Position numbers and translations under genes: made by a program. The notes under the pieces are model-generated. The model was given only the letters and a program-made list of their open reading frames with translations. It was not told where the DNA came from and ran no database searches. Shown piece after piece: positions 7,211 to 15,679 of a stretch of DNA of 64,000 bases (positions within the stretch are counted from its first letter, which is position 1; each line of letters starts with the position of its first letter). The stretch is taken from assembly GCF_022557175.1 (NCBI RefSeq), contig NZ_CP092915.1:3472001-3536000 (forward strand). Reading direction: 5' to 3'. The DNA is from Mycolicibacterium sp. YH-1 (GTDB taxonomy: Bacteria > Actinomycetota > Actinomycetes > Mycobacteriales > Mycobacteriaceae).

Positions 7211-8976
7211 CAGAAGTTCGACAGAACGTTGGTGAAGACCTCGTCGATCGTCAGCGGGTCGGTCGCGTCATACGCGGCGGCGCGCGAGGCATCTGAGATC
7301 TGCCTGGCGGTGCCCAGGTCGGCGTCCTCGCCGTAAGCGATCGTGAAGACGCGGACACCACCCTCCAGGGCCCGCTCACCCAACTGTCGGACCAGACCGG
7401 CGAGATCGTCGTCCTCCGGATACTCGTTCTGACCATCGGTCATCACCACGACAGCGTTGATCACGTCATCGCGCGCGCCGAGACTCACTGCCTGCGACGC
7501 CTTCCTGGTGACGGCATAGAGCGGAGTACCGCCCGCCGGGACGAGCTGTTGTATGCGCGCGATCATCGACTGCCGTTGCGGACCGAGCGGGGCGAGCGGC
7601 AATTGCTCCCAGAACACCTGCCCCTGGGCCGGAGCCGGAAATGTCCACAACCCGACCTCGTCGGTATCGGAGAGCTGTGCGAGGCCGTTGACGGCTGCGG
7701 TCTGAGCCAGCTCCAGACGACTCCGCCCAGTGCCGGCGGAGCCAGCCATCGACCCGGACACGTCAAGTACCAACAAGACTCGCGCGGGCTTGCGCAGGTC
7801 TGTCCAGTCCGCGCGCACAGCCGCCAAGACGGGCGGGCTCGGCGGCGACAGGACGACGCCCACATCCTCGGCGAAGAAGTCGCAGTCGCTGATGACAATG
7901 CCGGTCCGGCCATCGAATGTACGGAAGCCATTGTCGGTGAACAACTCCTGCTGTGCCGGCTCACGTAGGTAGTCCAAGAAATCCCGGGCGCCGGACTGCT
8001 TGCCCAACTCCGACCACGGTGCCTCAAGGACTGCGAAGGGGCTGTCGCTGTTGAGCGTTCCCTCTTTCGGGTAGATCGCGACCAAGGGCACTCGCGGCGC
8101 GGCGTGTCGTCCCAGCGTCTGAAGGTCGCCAGTGGGATTCCCCGCGTTGTAGTCCACGATGGACTTCTCCTCGACGGCCACAGCGCTGACGTAGCCGAGA
8201 GCGGCGCCGGCGTCGTCGGCCCGCTGTAGATTCGTGAGGAACGTGAGCGCGGTGTCACCGTAGTGCGCGACCGACTTCTCGACTCCGGCAACGAAATCAC
8301 GAACGCGCGGATCCCGCAGCGTGTCCAGGGTCAGGTCGCTGGATGTTCCGGTGGCCGCGACGAAAGCGCCGACGATCGCGGACAGCCCCGATGTGGACAC
8401 GTTGGGGTTGGTCTTGCCCAACTTGAAGGCACCCCACTCGGGGTGCCCCTTGGACGCCCAACCGGCCGGGTGATTCGCGAGTGCAAGCAGGTCAGACCAG
8501 CCGATGGCAGCTTCGGGCCAGCCCAGCGCCCTCGCCTTCGGTTCGGGCATCGCGAGGACGATCGGCGTGGACACCACCGACGCGTTGTCATCGGCCAGGA
8601 TGTCAGGCCGGTCCGAAGCGGCGCGGTCGTGACGCAAAAGTTGCAGCCAGGTGGATGCCGCGGGTGACCAGGCATCGGGTGCGGACCCCCATGCCGGATC
8701 CCAGCTCGCATCGGTGAGGCGCTTCTCGGCGACACCGGAAGCCATTGCGCTGATCGCGATTCCGTAGCAGGCGCCGTTCACCGTGCGGTCGGATTTGTTG
8801 TATCGATCGGCGACCTCGGCCATCAGGTCGGACTTCTCGACGGAGGCTGCGACGACCACCGTGGGACATCCCTCCCGCGGCGTGTCCGTATCGGGCCGGT
8901 TCAGCCAGTGCACCCCGCCGATGACCAACGCTCCCGCGACGGCCGCGGCGAGTAGTGCCCTTCCGTTCGTACTCAT
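7210..8976 (-). CDS. Secreted solute-binding domain fused to a von Willebrand factor A domain
   Basis: 588 residues. A hydrophobic segment at 7-24 acts as signal or anchor. Residues about 38-370 resemble a type 2 periplasmic solute-binding domain (VVVAASVEKSDLMAEVADRYN at the start, then PLVAIYPKEGTLNSDSPFAVL). Residues about 398-588 are a VWA domain with an intact MIDAS: D405-V-S-G-S409, T484 in PAGGTPLY and D514 in VVVMTDGQNEYP. ATG 8976 follows GGAGGG at ideal spacing, so the extra 40 residues of the longer frame are not used. The layout suggests metal-dependent adhesion or a scaffold coupled to ligand capture. It is preceded by its own copy of the 23-bp element and coupled to the next gene. 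Confidence 0.82.
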   Translation of the reverse strand: MSTNGRALLAAAVAGALVIGGVHWLNRPDTDTPREGCPTVVVAASVEKSDLMAEVADRYNKSDRTVNGACYGIAISAMASGVAEKRLTDASWDPAWGSAPDAWSPAASTWLQLLRHDRAASDRPDILADDNASVVSTPIVLAMPEPKARALGWPEAAIGWSDLLALANHPAGWASKGHPEWGAFKLGKTNPNVSTSGLSAIVGAFVAATGTSSDLTLDTLRDPRVRDFVAGVEKSVAHYGDTALTFLTNLQRADDAGAALGYVSAVAVEEKSIVDYNAGNPTGDLQTLGRHAAPRVPLVAIYPKEGTLNSDSPFAVLEAPWSELGKQSGARDFLDYLREPAQQELFTDNGFRTFDGRTGIVISDCDFFAEDVGVVLSPPSPPVLAAVRADWTDLRKPARVLLVLDVSGSMAGSAGTGRSRLELAQTAAVNGLAQLSDTDEVGLWTFPAPAQGQVFWEQLPLAPLGPQRQSMIARIQQLVPAGGTPLYAVTRKASQAVSLGARDDVINAVVVMTDGQNEYPEDDDLAGLVRQLGERALEGGVRVFTIAYGEDADLGTARQISDASRAAAYDATDPLTIDEVFTNVLSNF

Positions 8977-9085
8977 GATGAGCCCTCCACCACTCAGCGT
9001 GCGGACAACCGTGCTGTCAGTCCTCATGGTCGCGCGGGCCATCTCCGGGAGGGAATGGGAGCACGGACTCGGCGTGGATTCCCTT

Positions 9086-9108
9086 GCACGATTCACAGGT
9101 TCGGTGCT
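9086..9108 (-). promoter_or_regulatory. 23-bp shared element, copy 1, upstream of the VWA gene
   Basis: Read on the minus strand it ends in GAACCTGTGAATCGTGC and lies 110-132 bp upstream of the VWA start. It matches the copy at 13597-13619 in 20 of 23 positions and in the same orientation. The core reads as two direct half-sites 8 bp apart (GAAYCTGT, GAATYGTG), the arrangement expected for a dimer of an OmpR-family regulator. One such regulator is encoded at 11448-12113. Confidence 0.65.
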
Positions 9109-9125
9109 CTAGCGGGGATGCACCA

Positions 9126-10070
9126 TCACCCGTGAAGTCGACGGTAGGCGCGCACCGCGCCCGGATGCAGCGGAATCAGGCCGGTCTGGACCATCGACGG
9201 CGGGTCCAGGTACTGCAGGCCGCGCACGTGGGGTGGAACCAGTTGCGCTGCATCATTGGCGATTACGTCCACGACGGTGCCGACGAGGTCCGCTGAGATG
9301 TCCTGCCGGCACAGCAGCAGATTCGGCACACCGATGGAGCGAAGACCGGGTGGCACGTAGGCACCGCTCGGTACGGTGCGGACAAGGTAGGGGTAGCCGG
9401 AGAGCTGGCTCATCGGTGCCGCGAGCCGGCCGATGTCCAGCATCCGCAGTGGCACTTGTGCATCCAGATCGGCGATGGCCGGTGTCGGCACACCGCCGGA
9501 CCACACGAGGGCGTTCACACCGCCGTCCGCCAGCCGAGCCAGTCCCTCTCTCAGGCGGTACCTCTCGGTCGCCACCCGGCCGCGAAGTCCCGAGGCCTCG
9601 AGCATCACCTCACTGGTTGCCGCCGCACCCGACCCGCCCGGGCCTATGGATATCGCTCGGCCTGCAAGGTCGGCGAGCTCGTCAAACTCAGCGGAGTCCC
9701 GCACGATCACCTGGAGATAGTTCTCGTACACCCGGGCGACTGCCTGCGGCGCACTGTCGGTGGGGCCCGTGGCCCGGTCCCGCTCGGCGACGTCAGCAAG
9801 TACTAGCCCGAAATCCACGTCCCCCGAACGCAGGCGGACGAGATTGTCGACGCTGCCCTCGGTTGACATGACGTCGACGCCGATGTCTCGATCACGGCTT
9901 CCGAGCTGCTTCGCCAGAAGTTCCGCGAACGCCAAATACAGCCCACCTCGCTCGCCGGCGGCCAGACGCACTCGTCCGGGGGGTTCGCGGTCCGCGCAGC
10001 CCACGGCCAGCGCCGCCGTCGCGGCGATGAATGCGCGGCGACTCAGCGCGATCCGCCGACTGCCCGTCAC
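9126..10070 (-). CDS. TAXI-family TRAP-type solute receptor, lipoprotein
   Basis: 314 residues. The N-terminus SRRAFIAATAALAVGC gives a lipobox with Cys25 and a twin-arginine-like SRR, so an exported lipid-anchored protein is expected. Residues 30-300 follow the TAXI pattern (RVRLAAGERGGLYLAFAELLAKQL near the start, ISIGPGGSGAAATSEVMLEASGL in the middle), a periplasmic-type receptor for organic anions such as carboxylates. GTG 10070 overlaps the kinase stop (GTGA). No TRAP permease genes (DctQM) lie nearby, so it probably serves as ligand sensor for the adjoining kinase or feeds the MHS transporter. Confidence 0.87.
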   Translation of the reverse strand: MTGSRRIALSRRAFIAATAALAVGCADREPPGRVRLAAGERGGLYLAFAELLAKQLGSRDRDIGVDVMSTEGSVDNLVRLRSGDVDFGLVLADVAERDRATGPTDSAPQAVARVYENYLQVIVRDSAEFDELADLAGRAISIGPGGSGAAATSEVMLEASGLRGRVATERYRLREGLARLADGGVNALVWSGGVPTPAIADLDAQVPLRMLDIGRLAAPMSQLSGYPYLVRTVPSGAYVPPGLRSIGVPNLLLCRQDISADLVGTVVDVIANDAAQLVPPHVRGLQYLDPPSMVQTGLIPLHPGAVRAYRRLHG

Positions 10071-11446
10071 GTCGGGGTACTCGTCGTGGGCAGCCGATAG
10101 CGGATCAGGAGACCACCCTCGGGTGCCCGCTCCACTGCGGTCGCCCCACCGTGGCCTGTCGTGATCTCACCGGCGATGGCCAGCCCGAGGCCGGTACCGG
10201 AGCGGTCGTCTCGACCTCGCCAGAATCGCCCGGCGGCACGGGACAGGTCCTCGTCGGGAAGACCGGCACCGTCGTCGCTGACGATCAGGTCGACCATATC
10301 GTCGGTGCACTCGGTCGAGGCTGTGATCGTGGTATCCGGTCCGGCGTACCGAATGGCGTTGTCCAGTGCGACGTCTAGCAACTGCTCTACGTCGTGCCGA
10401 GCCAGTGGCACCGCCAGGCCGGGACGATCCGAGACGAAGCGCAGCCGCTGGTTCTGCTGGTCGGCGACGGGCCGCCAGAACGCGATGCGTTCGGTGACGA
10501 CCTCCTCGAGGTCGGTCGAACTCGCGGCGGTGGGGGACAGGCCCGCCATCCGACTACCGCTGACCTCCTCCGCGCGGGCCAGCCGCAGCAGCTGTTGCAG
10601 GAGATTCTCCAGGCGGTCGAGCTCGGCGGTCATCGACACATAGGTCGGCCGTCCCGCCTCGGCCACGTGGTCCTCGAGGTTGTCGGCGCGCAGTCGCACG
10701 GCTGCCAACGGATTGCGAAGTTGATGTGACGCATCGGCGACGAGGCGCCGTTGGCGATCGAGCGAGCCCCGAACGACCTGTGCCATGGTGTTGAACGCCG
10801 AGCTGAAGTGACGAAGTTCGGGTGGACCCGCGACATCGGCGGGTGGTCCGGCGACCCCCTCGGTCATGTCGGCGACCGCGCGCTCGAGGCCGTTGACCGG
10901 GCGCAGCACCCACCGCGTGAGGGCACGTGCGACCAGGAGAGCCAGTATCAGGAGAGCCAGGCAGCCGACCGCCACCCACATCCAGCCGATGGCGATACCG
11001 CGTGCCGCGATCGACGTGTCGACGGCGATCACCACGGCACCGGCCAGCTCCCCTTCGCGTCGCACACCGGCGGCCACTGGAACCTCACGGCGGTCCCACG
11101 GCCAGATCCGCGTCCACCGCACGTCGGGTGCGTCGACGAGGGCTCGTTCGGCCGCATCCGCGACTGCGGGATCCTCGACGCTCAGACCACCGGCGGCCAG
11201 GGGGCGACCATCGGAATCGACGACGAGGATGCCCTCCCCGTATACGTCGTGATAGCGCTCGACCAGTCGATGCAGGGGAGTGTCGGGCATGGCCGCGGAG
11301 GCCGCCAGCGCGGCAAGCTGGCGACCCCGTTCCTCAGCGAGTGCGGCGGTTCGCCGGTCGGCCAGGCTCAGCGCGAGGGGGACCGCAAGGGCGGCGATGG
11401 TGAGAAGGGACAGGACTACGAGCACCACCCGAACTCGCAGACCCAT
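10067..11446 (-). CDS. Two-component sensor histidine kinase
   Basis: 459 residues with transmembrane helices at about 6-29 and 151-174 enclosing a 120-residue extracytoplasmic sensor domain, then HAMP (about 175-230). The dimerisation/phosphoacceptor motif is DASHQLRNPLAAV with His241. ATP-binding motifs follow: N box DNAIRYA, G1 DDGAGLP and G2 GTGLGLAI, all intact. The gene starts 1 bp after the response regulator stop and overlaps the TAXI receptor start, so the three form a tight unit. This recalls TctDE-TctC systems, where an extracytoplasmic receptor reports on carboxylates. Confidence 0.94.
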   Translation of the reverse strand: MGLRVRVVLVVLSLLTIAALAVPLALSLADRRTAALAEERGRQLAALAASAAMPDTPLHRLVERYHDVYGEGILVVDSDGRPLAAGGLSVEDPAVADAAERALVDAPDVRWTRIWPWDRREVPVAAGVRREGELAGAVVIAVDTSIAARGIAIGWMWVAVGCLALLILALLVARALTRWVLRPVNGLERAVADMTEGVAGPPADVAGPPELRHFSSAFNTMAQVVRGSLDRQRRLVADASHQLRNPLAAVRLRADNLEDHVAEAGRPTYVSMTAELDRLENLLQQLLRLARAEEVSGSRMAGLSPTAASSTDLEEVVTERIAFWRPVADQQNQRLRFVSDRPGLAVPLARHDVEQLLDVALDNAIRYAGPDTTITASTECTDDMVDLIVSDDGAGLPDEDLSRAAGRFWRGRDDRSGTGLGLAIAGEITTGHGGATAVERAPEGGLLIRYRLPTTSTPT

Positions 11447-11447
11447 A

Positions 11448-12113
11448 TCAGGAGTCCAACCGAAAACCGAAGCCGCGCACGGTCTGTAGCGGCAGACCGG
11501 CGAGCTTTGCTCTTATCTGTCCGATGAAGAAGTCCAACGATCTGGACCGGCCGACGACGGCGGTGCCCCACACCTCCAGCATGAGGTCCTCGCGGCTGAC
11601 CGCCTCACCCTGGCGGGAGGCCAGGGTGGCCAGGATCTGGAACTCGGTCTTGGTCAGCGCCTCGAGTCTTCCCTCGAGTGTGACTTCATGACGGTCACGG
11701 TAGATCGTGACGGGGCCCGCCACGACGGGGCTGATTGGGGTTGGGCTGTCGCTGCCGACACGGCGGAGACGTCTCATGACGGCGTGGATTCGCGCCAGCA
11801 GCACGGCTTTGCGCACGGGCTTGACCAGATAGTCGTCAGCTCCAGCGCGAAGCCCCAGCACCACGGCGCCGTCGCTGTCTCGGGCGGTCATGATGATCAC
11901 CGGCACCGTCGACGCACGCCGCAGCGTTCGGAGTACGTCTAGGCCGTCCATATCCGGCAACCCAAGATCCAACAGGACCAGATCGCAGCCCTTGACACGA
12001 TGCAGCGCATCAGCGCCACGACTTGCGTGGACGACGGTGGCGCCGGTCTGACCGAGAAGCTCGGCCAGCGCCGACGCCACCCCCTCATCGTCTTCCACGA
12101 GCAGAACCCGCAT
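11448..12113 (-). CDS. OmpR-family response regulator
   Basis: 221 residues: receiver domain 1-115 with acidic pocket E7-D8-D9, phosphoacceptor Asp49 (LVLLDLGLPDMDG), switch Thr in VIIMTARD and Lys in DDYLVKPVRK, then a C-terminal winged helix (about 125-221, ALTKTEFQILATLASRQGEAV split as its first helices). ATG 12113 begins MRVLLVEDDEG; the longer frame upstream runs into the transporter gene and is spurious. It is 10 bp behind the MHS transporter and 1 bp ahead of the kinase. Its likely targets are the two 23-bp elements in this locus. Confidence 0.94.
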   Translation of the reverse strand: MRVLLVEDDEGVASALAELLGQTGATVVHASRGADALHRVKGCDLVLLDLGLPDMDGLDVLRTLRRASTVPVIIMTARDSDGAVVLGLRAGADDYLVKPVRKAVLLARIHAVMRRLRRVGSDSPTPISPVVAGPVTIYRDRHEVTLEGRLEALTKTEFQILATLASRQGEAVSREDLMLEVWGTAVVGRSRSLDFFIGQIRAKLAGLPLQTVRGFGFRLDS

Positions 12114-12123
12114 GGTGGTGATG

Positions 12124-13503
12124 CTACGAAGCGCTACCCGAAACCTGCACGATATTGGCGGGTTCGGGGTCGACGGCATGAAGTTCGCGTTCCTCGCGCT
12201 CCAAGTGCGAGCGCGACGAGGATTCGCCCATGAACAGGTAGACCAACAGCGAGACCAAACCCGCGCCCGCCACGTAGAAGAAGAACCAGTTCTCGTGCCC
12301 GATGCTCTTGAGTCCCAGGGCGATGTACTCGGTGGTGCCGCCGAAGATCGCAACGGTGAGTGCATACGGTAGTCCGACGCCGAGCGCTCGAATACGGGCG
12401 GGGAAGAGTTCGGCCTTCACCACGGCGTTGATCGACGTGTAGCCCGACACTATGAGCAGGCCCAGGAGCATGAGGCAGAACGCAGTGAGCGCGGAGTCGG
12501 CCCGAGACACCGCCGTGAGCAGTGGGACGGTGAAAAGGGTTGCGCCACAGCCGAAGGCAATGAGCAGCGGGCGGCGGCCGATTCGGTCCGAGAGTGCACC
12601 GAAAAGCGGTTGAATGACGACGAAGAGGACGAGTGCCACGAAGTTGATCCAGGTCACCTGTTCCTTGGGCAGGCCCGTCGTGTTGATCATGAACTTCTGC
12701 ATGTAGGTCGTGAATGTGTAGAACGCGATGGTGCCGCCGAGGGTCAGACCGACGACGGTCAGGCACTCTCGGGGGTAGGACAGCAAGACCCGGAGGCTGC
12801 CTCGCTCGGTGGTCTCGGCGCTCTCACTGACTGCCAGCTCGAAGTTCGCCGACTCGTCCATCGTGCGTCGCAGCCACATCACGGTCACGGCGGCCACCGC
12901 GCCGATGACGAAAGCGATCCGCCAACCCCAGCCGTGCATCTGTTCCGGCGTGAGGATCTGCTGCAGCACGATCTGCACGCCGAGAGCGAGCAGTTGACCG
13001 CTCGTCAGCGTCACGTACTGAAACGAGGAGTAGAAGCCGCGGCGGTGGGGCGTGGCCACTTCGCTCAGGTACGTCGCCGACGTGCCGTACTCGCCTCCAA
13101 GTGACAATCCCTGCAGCAGGCGCGCTGCGACCAACAGGATCGGCGCCAGCGCCCCGATCTGCTCGTATCCGGGCAGCACAGCGATGCCGAGCGAGCCGGC
13201 ACCCATCATGGTGACCGATAGGGTCAACGCGGCGCGGCGCCCGAAACGGTCGGCGTAGCGGCCGAACACCCAACCACCCAGCGGTCGGATCAGGAATCCG
13301 ACTGCAAAGATCCCCGCGGTGTTCAGCAGCTGCGCCGTCGGATTGCCCGAGGGGAAGAACACGCTGGCGAAGTAGATGCTGAACGCCGCGTAGACGTACC
13401 AGTCGTACCACTCGATCAAGTTGCCCAGTGATCCGCGGATCACGTTGCCTGCGACCGACCTTCCGCTGGGCGCCTCGCCCATTTCCTGTTGTTGCGACAC
13501 CAT
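12124..13503 (-). CDS. MFS transporter of the metabolite:H+ symporter (MHS) family, KgtP-like
   Basis: 459 residues with 12 predicted transmembrane helices. MHS hallmarks are the N-terminal GNLIEWYDWYVYAAFS, the loop 2-3 motif GRYADRFGRRAAL, RLLQGLSLGGEYG and the loop 8-9 motif GALSDRIGRRPLL. Relatives (KgtP, ShiA, ProP) carry alpha-ketoglutarate, shikimate, citrate or betaine into the cell with protons. As first gene of the transporter-regulator-kinase-TAXI operon it is the likely uptake arm of a carboxylate-sensing system. The 23-bp element lies 94-116 bp upstream. Confidence 0.92.
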   Translation of the reverse strand: MVSQQQEMGEAPSGRSVAGNVIRGSLGNLIEWYDWYVYAAFSIYFASVFFPSGNPTAQLLNTAGIFAVGFLIRPLGGWVFGRYADRFGRRAALTLSVTMMGAGSLGIAVLPGYEQIGALAPILLVAARLLQGLSLGGEYGTSATYLSEVATPHRRGFYSSFQYVTLTSGQLLALGVQIVLQQILTPEQMHGWGWRIAFVIGAVAAVTVMWLRRTMDESANFELAVSESAETTERGSLRVLLSYPRECLTVVGLTLGGTIAFYTFTTYMQKFMINTTGLPKEQVTWINFVALVLFVVIQPLFGALSDRIGRRPLLIAFGCGATLFTVPLLTAVSRADSALTAFCLMLLGLLIVSGYTSINAVVKAELFPARIRALGVGLPYALTVAIFGGTTEYIALGLKSIGHENWFFFYVAGAGLVSLLVYLFMGESSSRSHLEREERELHAVDPEPANIVQVSGSAS

Positions 13504-13596
13504 GTCCTGGCCCTCTCATTTCCGGTAGGTGTCGACCATCGTGTGAGGGCGGCCACAGCCGGAGAAGGGGAGAGGTCGCAACAGCGCCCTTTCCTC

Positions 13597-13619
13597 GCAC
13601 AATTCACAGATTCGGGGCT
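13597..13619 (-). promoter_or_regulatory. 23-bp shared element, copy 2, upstream of the MHS transporter operon
   Basis: On the minus strand it ends in GAATCTGTGAATTGTGC. It differs from the copy at 9086-9108 in only three positions and lies at a similar distance from the start codon (94-116 bp here). It sits 9 bp beyond the stop of the cutinase gene, so it is the only intergenic DNA available to drive the operon. Predicted to be bound by the response regulator at 11448-12113. Confidence 0.65.
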
Positions 13620-13627
13620 GAACTACC

Positions 13628-14380
13628 TCACGTCAGCCGCAGGTGTTGGGTCGCGAATGTCGCTGCCTGGTCGGCCATTCCATTGACCGCGTACAGGGTG
13701 TGCAGGGCACTGTCGCCGCCGTTCGGCGAGCAGATCGGGTCTGCGGGTATACAGAGGTCGAGCGCCTTGCCCGCGTACTCGCTGCCGATCGTGATGGGCG
13801 GTGCACTGCGGTCGATCATGTTCATGAACCCGGTCGACGGTTTTCCGAAGAGCGTGACAGCGGCGACGTGACCGGCCACCGACTCCGGCATCGGGCCGGT
13901 GATCCCGGGTGGCAACTTGTAGTCGGCAGGCACCGAATCGGTGGTGATGTAGGCGATGACGGCGGCGCCCTGGGAGTAGCCGCTGAGCACCATCTTCGTA
14001 TCGGGGCACTTTGCCGCCACGTCTTGCACCTTGTTGGTGGCATCGATGACACCGTCGGCGGCTCGGGCGAAGTCGAGAGAAGCGGGGTAGTTGACGGGGT
14101 ACACGTCAACGGACTTGTCGGGCAGCTTCCCGCGCAGTGCGTCCACGAACGCCTGTCCGGTGAGTCCGACACCGGGCGGCTCGAAGGTGCCGCGTGCGTA
14201 CACGACCTGGACGTCGGGGCATGGCGCGGCTGCCGCCACCGGGGCGTAGACGAACGGGTGTACCACCGCTGTCAGGACCGCCACGGCTGCGACGAGCAGG
14301 AGGGGGATCCCGCGTTGTGCGCGTTTGGTGCGGGACGGGTGGCGATCCGCTGACGTGTGTCCAGCTGTGCCGTTGCCCAT
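13628..14380 (-). CDS. Secreted cutinase-family esterase (Culp type)
   Basis: 250 residues. A long cytoplasmic n-region is followed by a signal sequence (PLLLVAAVAVLTAVVHPF, then an AAAAPCPDV cleavage region). The alpha/beta-hydrolase triad can be read as Ser136 in GYSQG, Asp214 in the CIPADPIC loop and His227 in SALHTLY. The conserved N-terminal VVYARGTFEPPG and disulfide cysteines are present. Mycobacterial Culp proteins hydrolyse fatty-acid esters in the envelope or host lipids. It is monocistronic, divergent from the helR remnant. Confidence 0.93.
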   Translation of the reverse strand: MGNGTAGHTSADRHPSRTKRAQRGIPLLLVAAVAVLTAVVHPFVYAPVAAAAPCPDVQVVYARGTFEPPGVGLTGQAFVDALRGKLPDKSVDVYPVNYPASLDFARAADGVIDATNKVQDVAAKCPDTKMVLSGYSQGAAVIAYITTDSVPADYKLPPGITGPMPESVAGHVAAVTLFGKPSTGFMNMIDRSAPPITIGSEYAGKALDLCIPADPICSPNGGDSALHTLYAVNGMADQAATFATQHLRLT

Positions 14381-14626
14381 GGTTCGGCTCCTCGACGTCC
14401 AGAGCGGGCTTGTTTAGTGCCCCTTAGCAGTTCGGGGCGTGGGTTTCCCGGATCGGCTTCATCGAAACATCTCGCCGGGCGGTTTTCCGCACATCGCCGG
14501 ACGTCCGTCGAGGATTCGTGGCGGAGTCAAACAACCGAGGAGGTCGTGGAGTTTGCCCGTGCGCGAGGGACGATCGATGAGAAAGGAGGACGAAACTCCT
14601 TCCACCTTCAACATATAGCGCAGTGG

Positions 14627-14645
14627 GGGGCTTGCGGCAAGACCC
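14627..14645 (+). promoter_or_regulatory. Rifamycin-associated element (RAE)
   Basis: GGGGCTTGCGGCAAGACCC matches the 19-bp inverted-repeat RAE consensus known from rifamycin-inducible genes (rph, rgt, helR) at all but one position, as I recall the consensus. It lies 60 bp upstream of the helR remnant start, the expected place. The rest of the 14381-14704 interval holds no recognisable gene and presumably also the divergent cutinase promoter. Confidence 0.85.
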
Positions 14646-14704
14646 GGGTGGTGCCGCAGAATCGCTGGCCGAACCCACAGACGCATGTAAGTGAGGGCCA
14701 CGAA

Positions 14705-15173
14705 ATGAGTGTGATGTCGACGAGCGCCTTCGCCCTTCCCGGTCGACTTACCGCGAAGGCCGACCCGACACTGATCGCCGACGACGAGCGGCACTTTGCG
14801 GCCATCGCACAGTGCCTCGAGAAGTCCATCGCGGACGTTACCGCCCGCCTCGATGCCCTGCACAGGTCGCCCGGCGGCGTGGATCGGGCGGCGATGGAGC
14901 GCGACATGGAGATTCACCGGTTGGCGCACCGCCGTCCTCGATGACTGGCTCGCCTCGCATGACGACGGAACCGCCTGTGTCATCGGTCATCCGACGTTCG
15001 AGCCGACATCCCGCGTCCAGTCCCTGCCGCCCGAGTTGGCGAAGGGGCTCGAGTTCGATCTCGTCATCCTCGTCGATCCCGAGGCGTTCGGCAGCGGTGT
15101 CGAAGGCGCGGTCGACCGCTACGTGGCGATGACCCGAGCGACGCAGCGACTCGTGATCCTCACACCTACCTGA
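14705..15173 (+). pseudogene. helR: helR remnant with a large internal deletion
   Basis: ATG 14705 (GAGGG at proper spacing) opens MSVMSTSAFALPGRLTAKAD and continues to DMEIHRL at 14923, the N-terminus of HelR, the HelD-like ATPase that removes rifamycin-stalled RNA polymerase. From 14931, in another frame, AVLDDWLASHDDGTACVIG runs to RYVAMTRATQRLVILTPT and TGA at 15171-15173, the extreme C-terminus of the same protein. About 70 and 80 codons remain; roughly 550 codons with the Walker motifs are gone and the junction at 14921-14933 shifts frame, with a stop at 14942. The product cannot be an ATPase. The promoter region with its RAE is intact. Confidence 0.9.
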
Positions 15174-15191
15174 TGCGGCCGAATCGCGAGG

Positions 15192-15503
15192 TCAGCCGAC
15201 CGACTCCCGGAAGGAGACGCCCTTCTGCGCGGCACCGACCGTGTCCTCGATGTCAAGGACCGGATAGAGCTGGTACTCGACATATGGACCGAACTGGCTG
15301 GTGGTCTCCGCGATCTCCGCGGGATCGTCGGTCTCGACGACGGCGAATGTTCCGCCACCGTCGAGTCTGCCGAGGAACTGATGGAAGGTCGTGCCCTTGG
15401 GCGGTGACCACTTGGAGTACAGCTCAAGCATGCGCTTGACGGTTGCGTCGTTCTCGGATGCCGAACCGCCCATCCTGAAGTTCATCGCAACGACATATTT
15501 CAT
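15192..15503 (-). CDS. DUF3303 domain-containing protein
   Basis: 103 residues, a complete small dimeric alpha/beta-barrel-like protein: MKYVVAMNFRMGGSASENDA at the start, then KWSPPKGTTFHQFLGRLDGGGTFAVVETDDPAEI split over the central strands. DUF3303 proteins look like ABM/EthD-type ferredoxin folds; no reaction is assigned. ATG 15503 follows GGAGGAGCGAA at good spacing. It converges on the helR remnant, 18 bp apart, and has no operon partner. Confidence 0.85.
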   Translation of the reverse strand: MKYVVAMNFRMGGSASENDATVKRMLELYSKWSPPKGTTFHQFLGRLDGGGTFAVVETDDPAEIAETTSQFGPYVEYQLYPVLDIEDTVGAAQKGVSFRESVG

Positions 15504-15679
15504 TTCGCTCCTCCTCCACTTCGGCGCAGAGCCCCCCGCGGAGCGCGGTGTCCGCGCATCAAGATCGAATCATCCTCTTGTGGTGCGGTTTCAACGAACA
15601 GAACTTCGTACGCGCGGCACGAGTGGTTGTCGTTGAAACGATCGCAGGGGACAGATTTGGTTGCTGCCGACTACTGGCG

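Noticed and set aside
14705..15173. The helR region as a genuine short gene
   Set aside because: The two halves are in different frames with a stop at the junction, and both match only the termini of full-length HelR.
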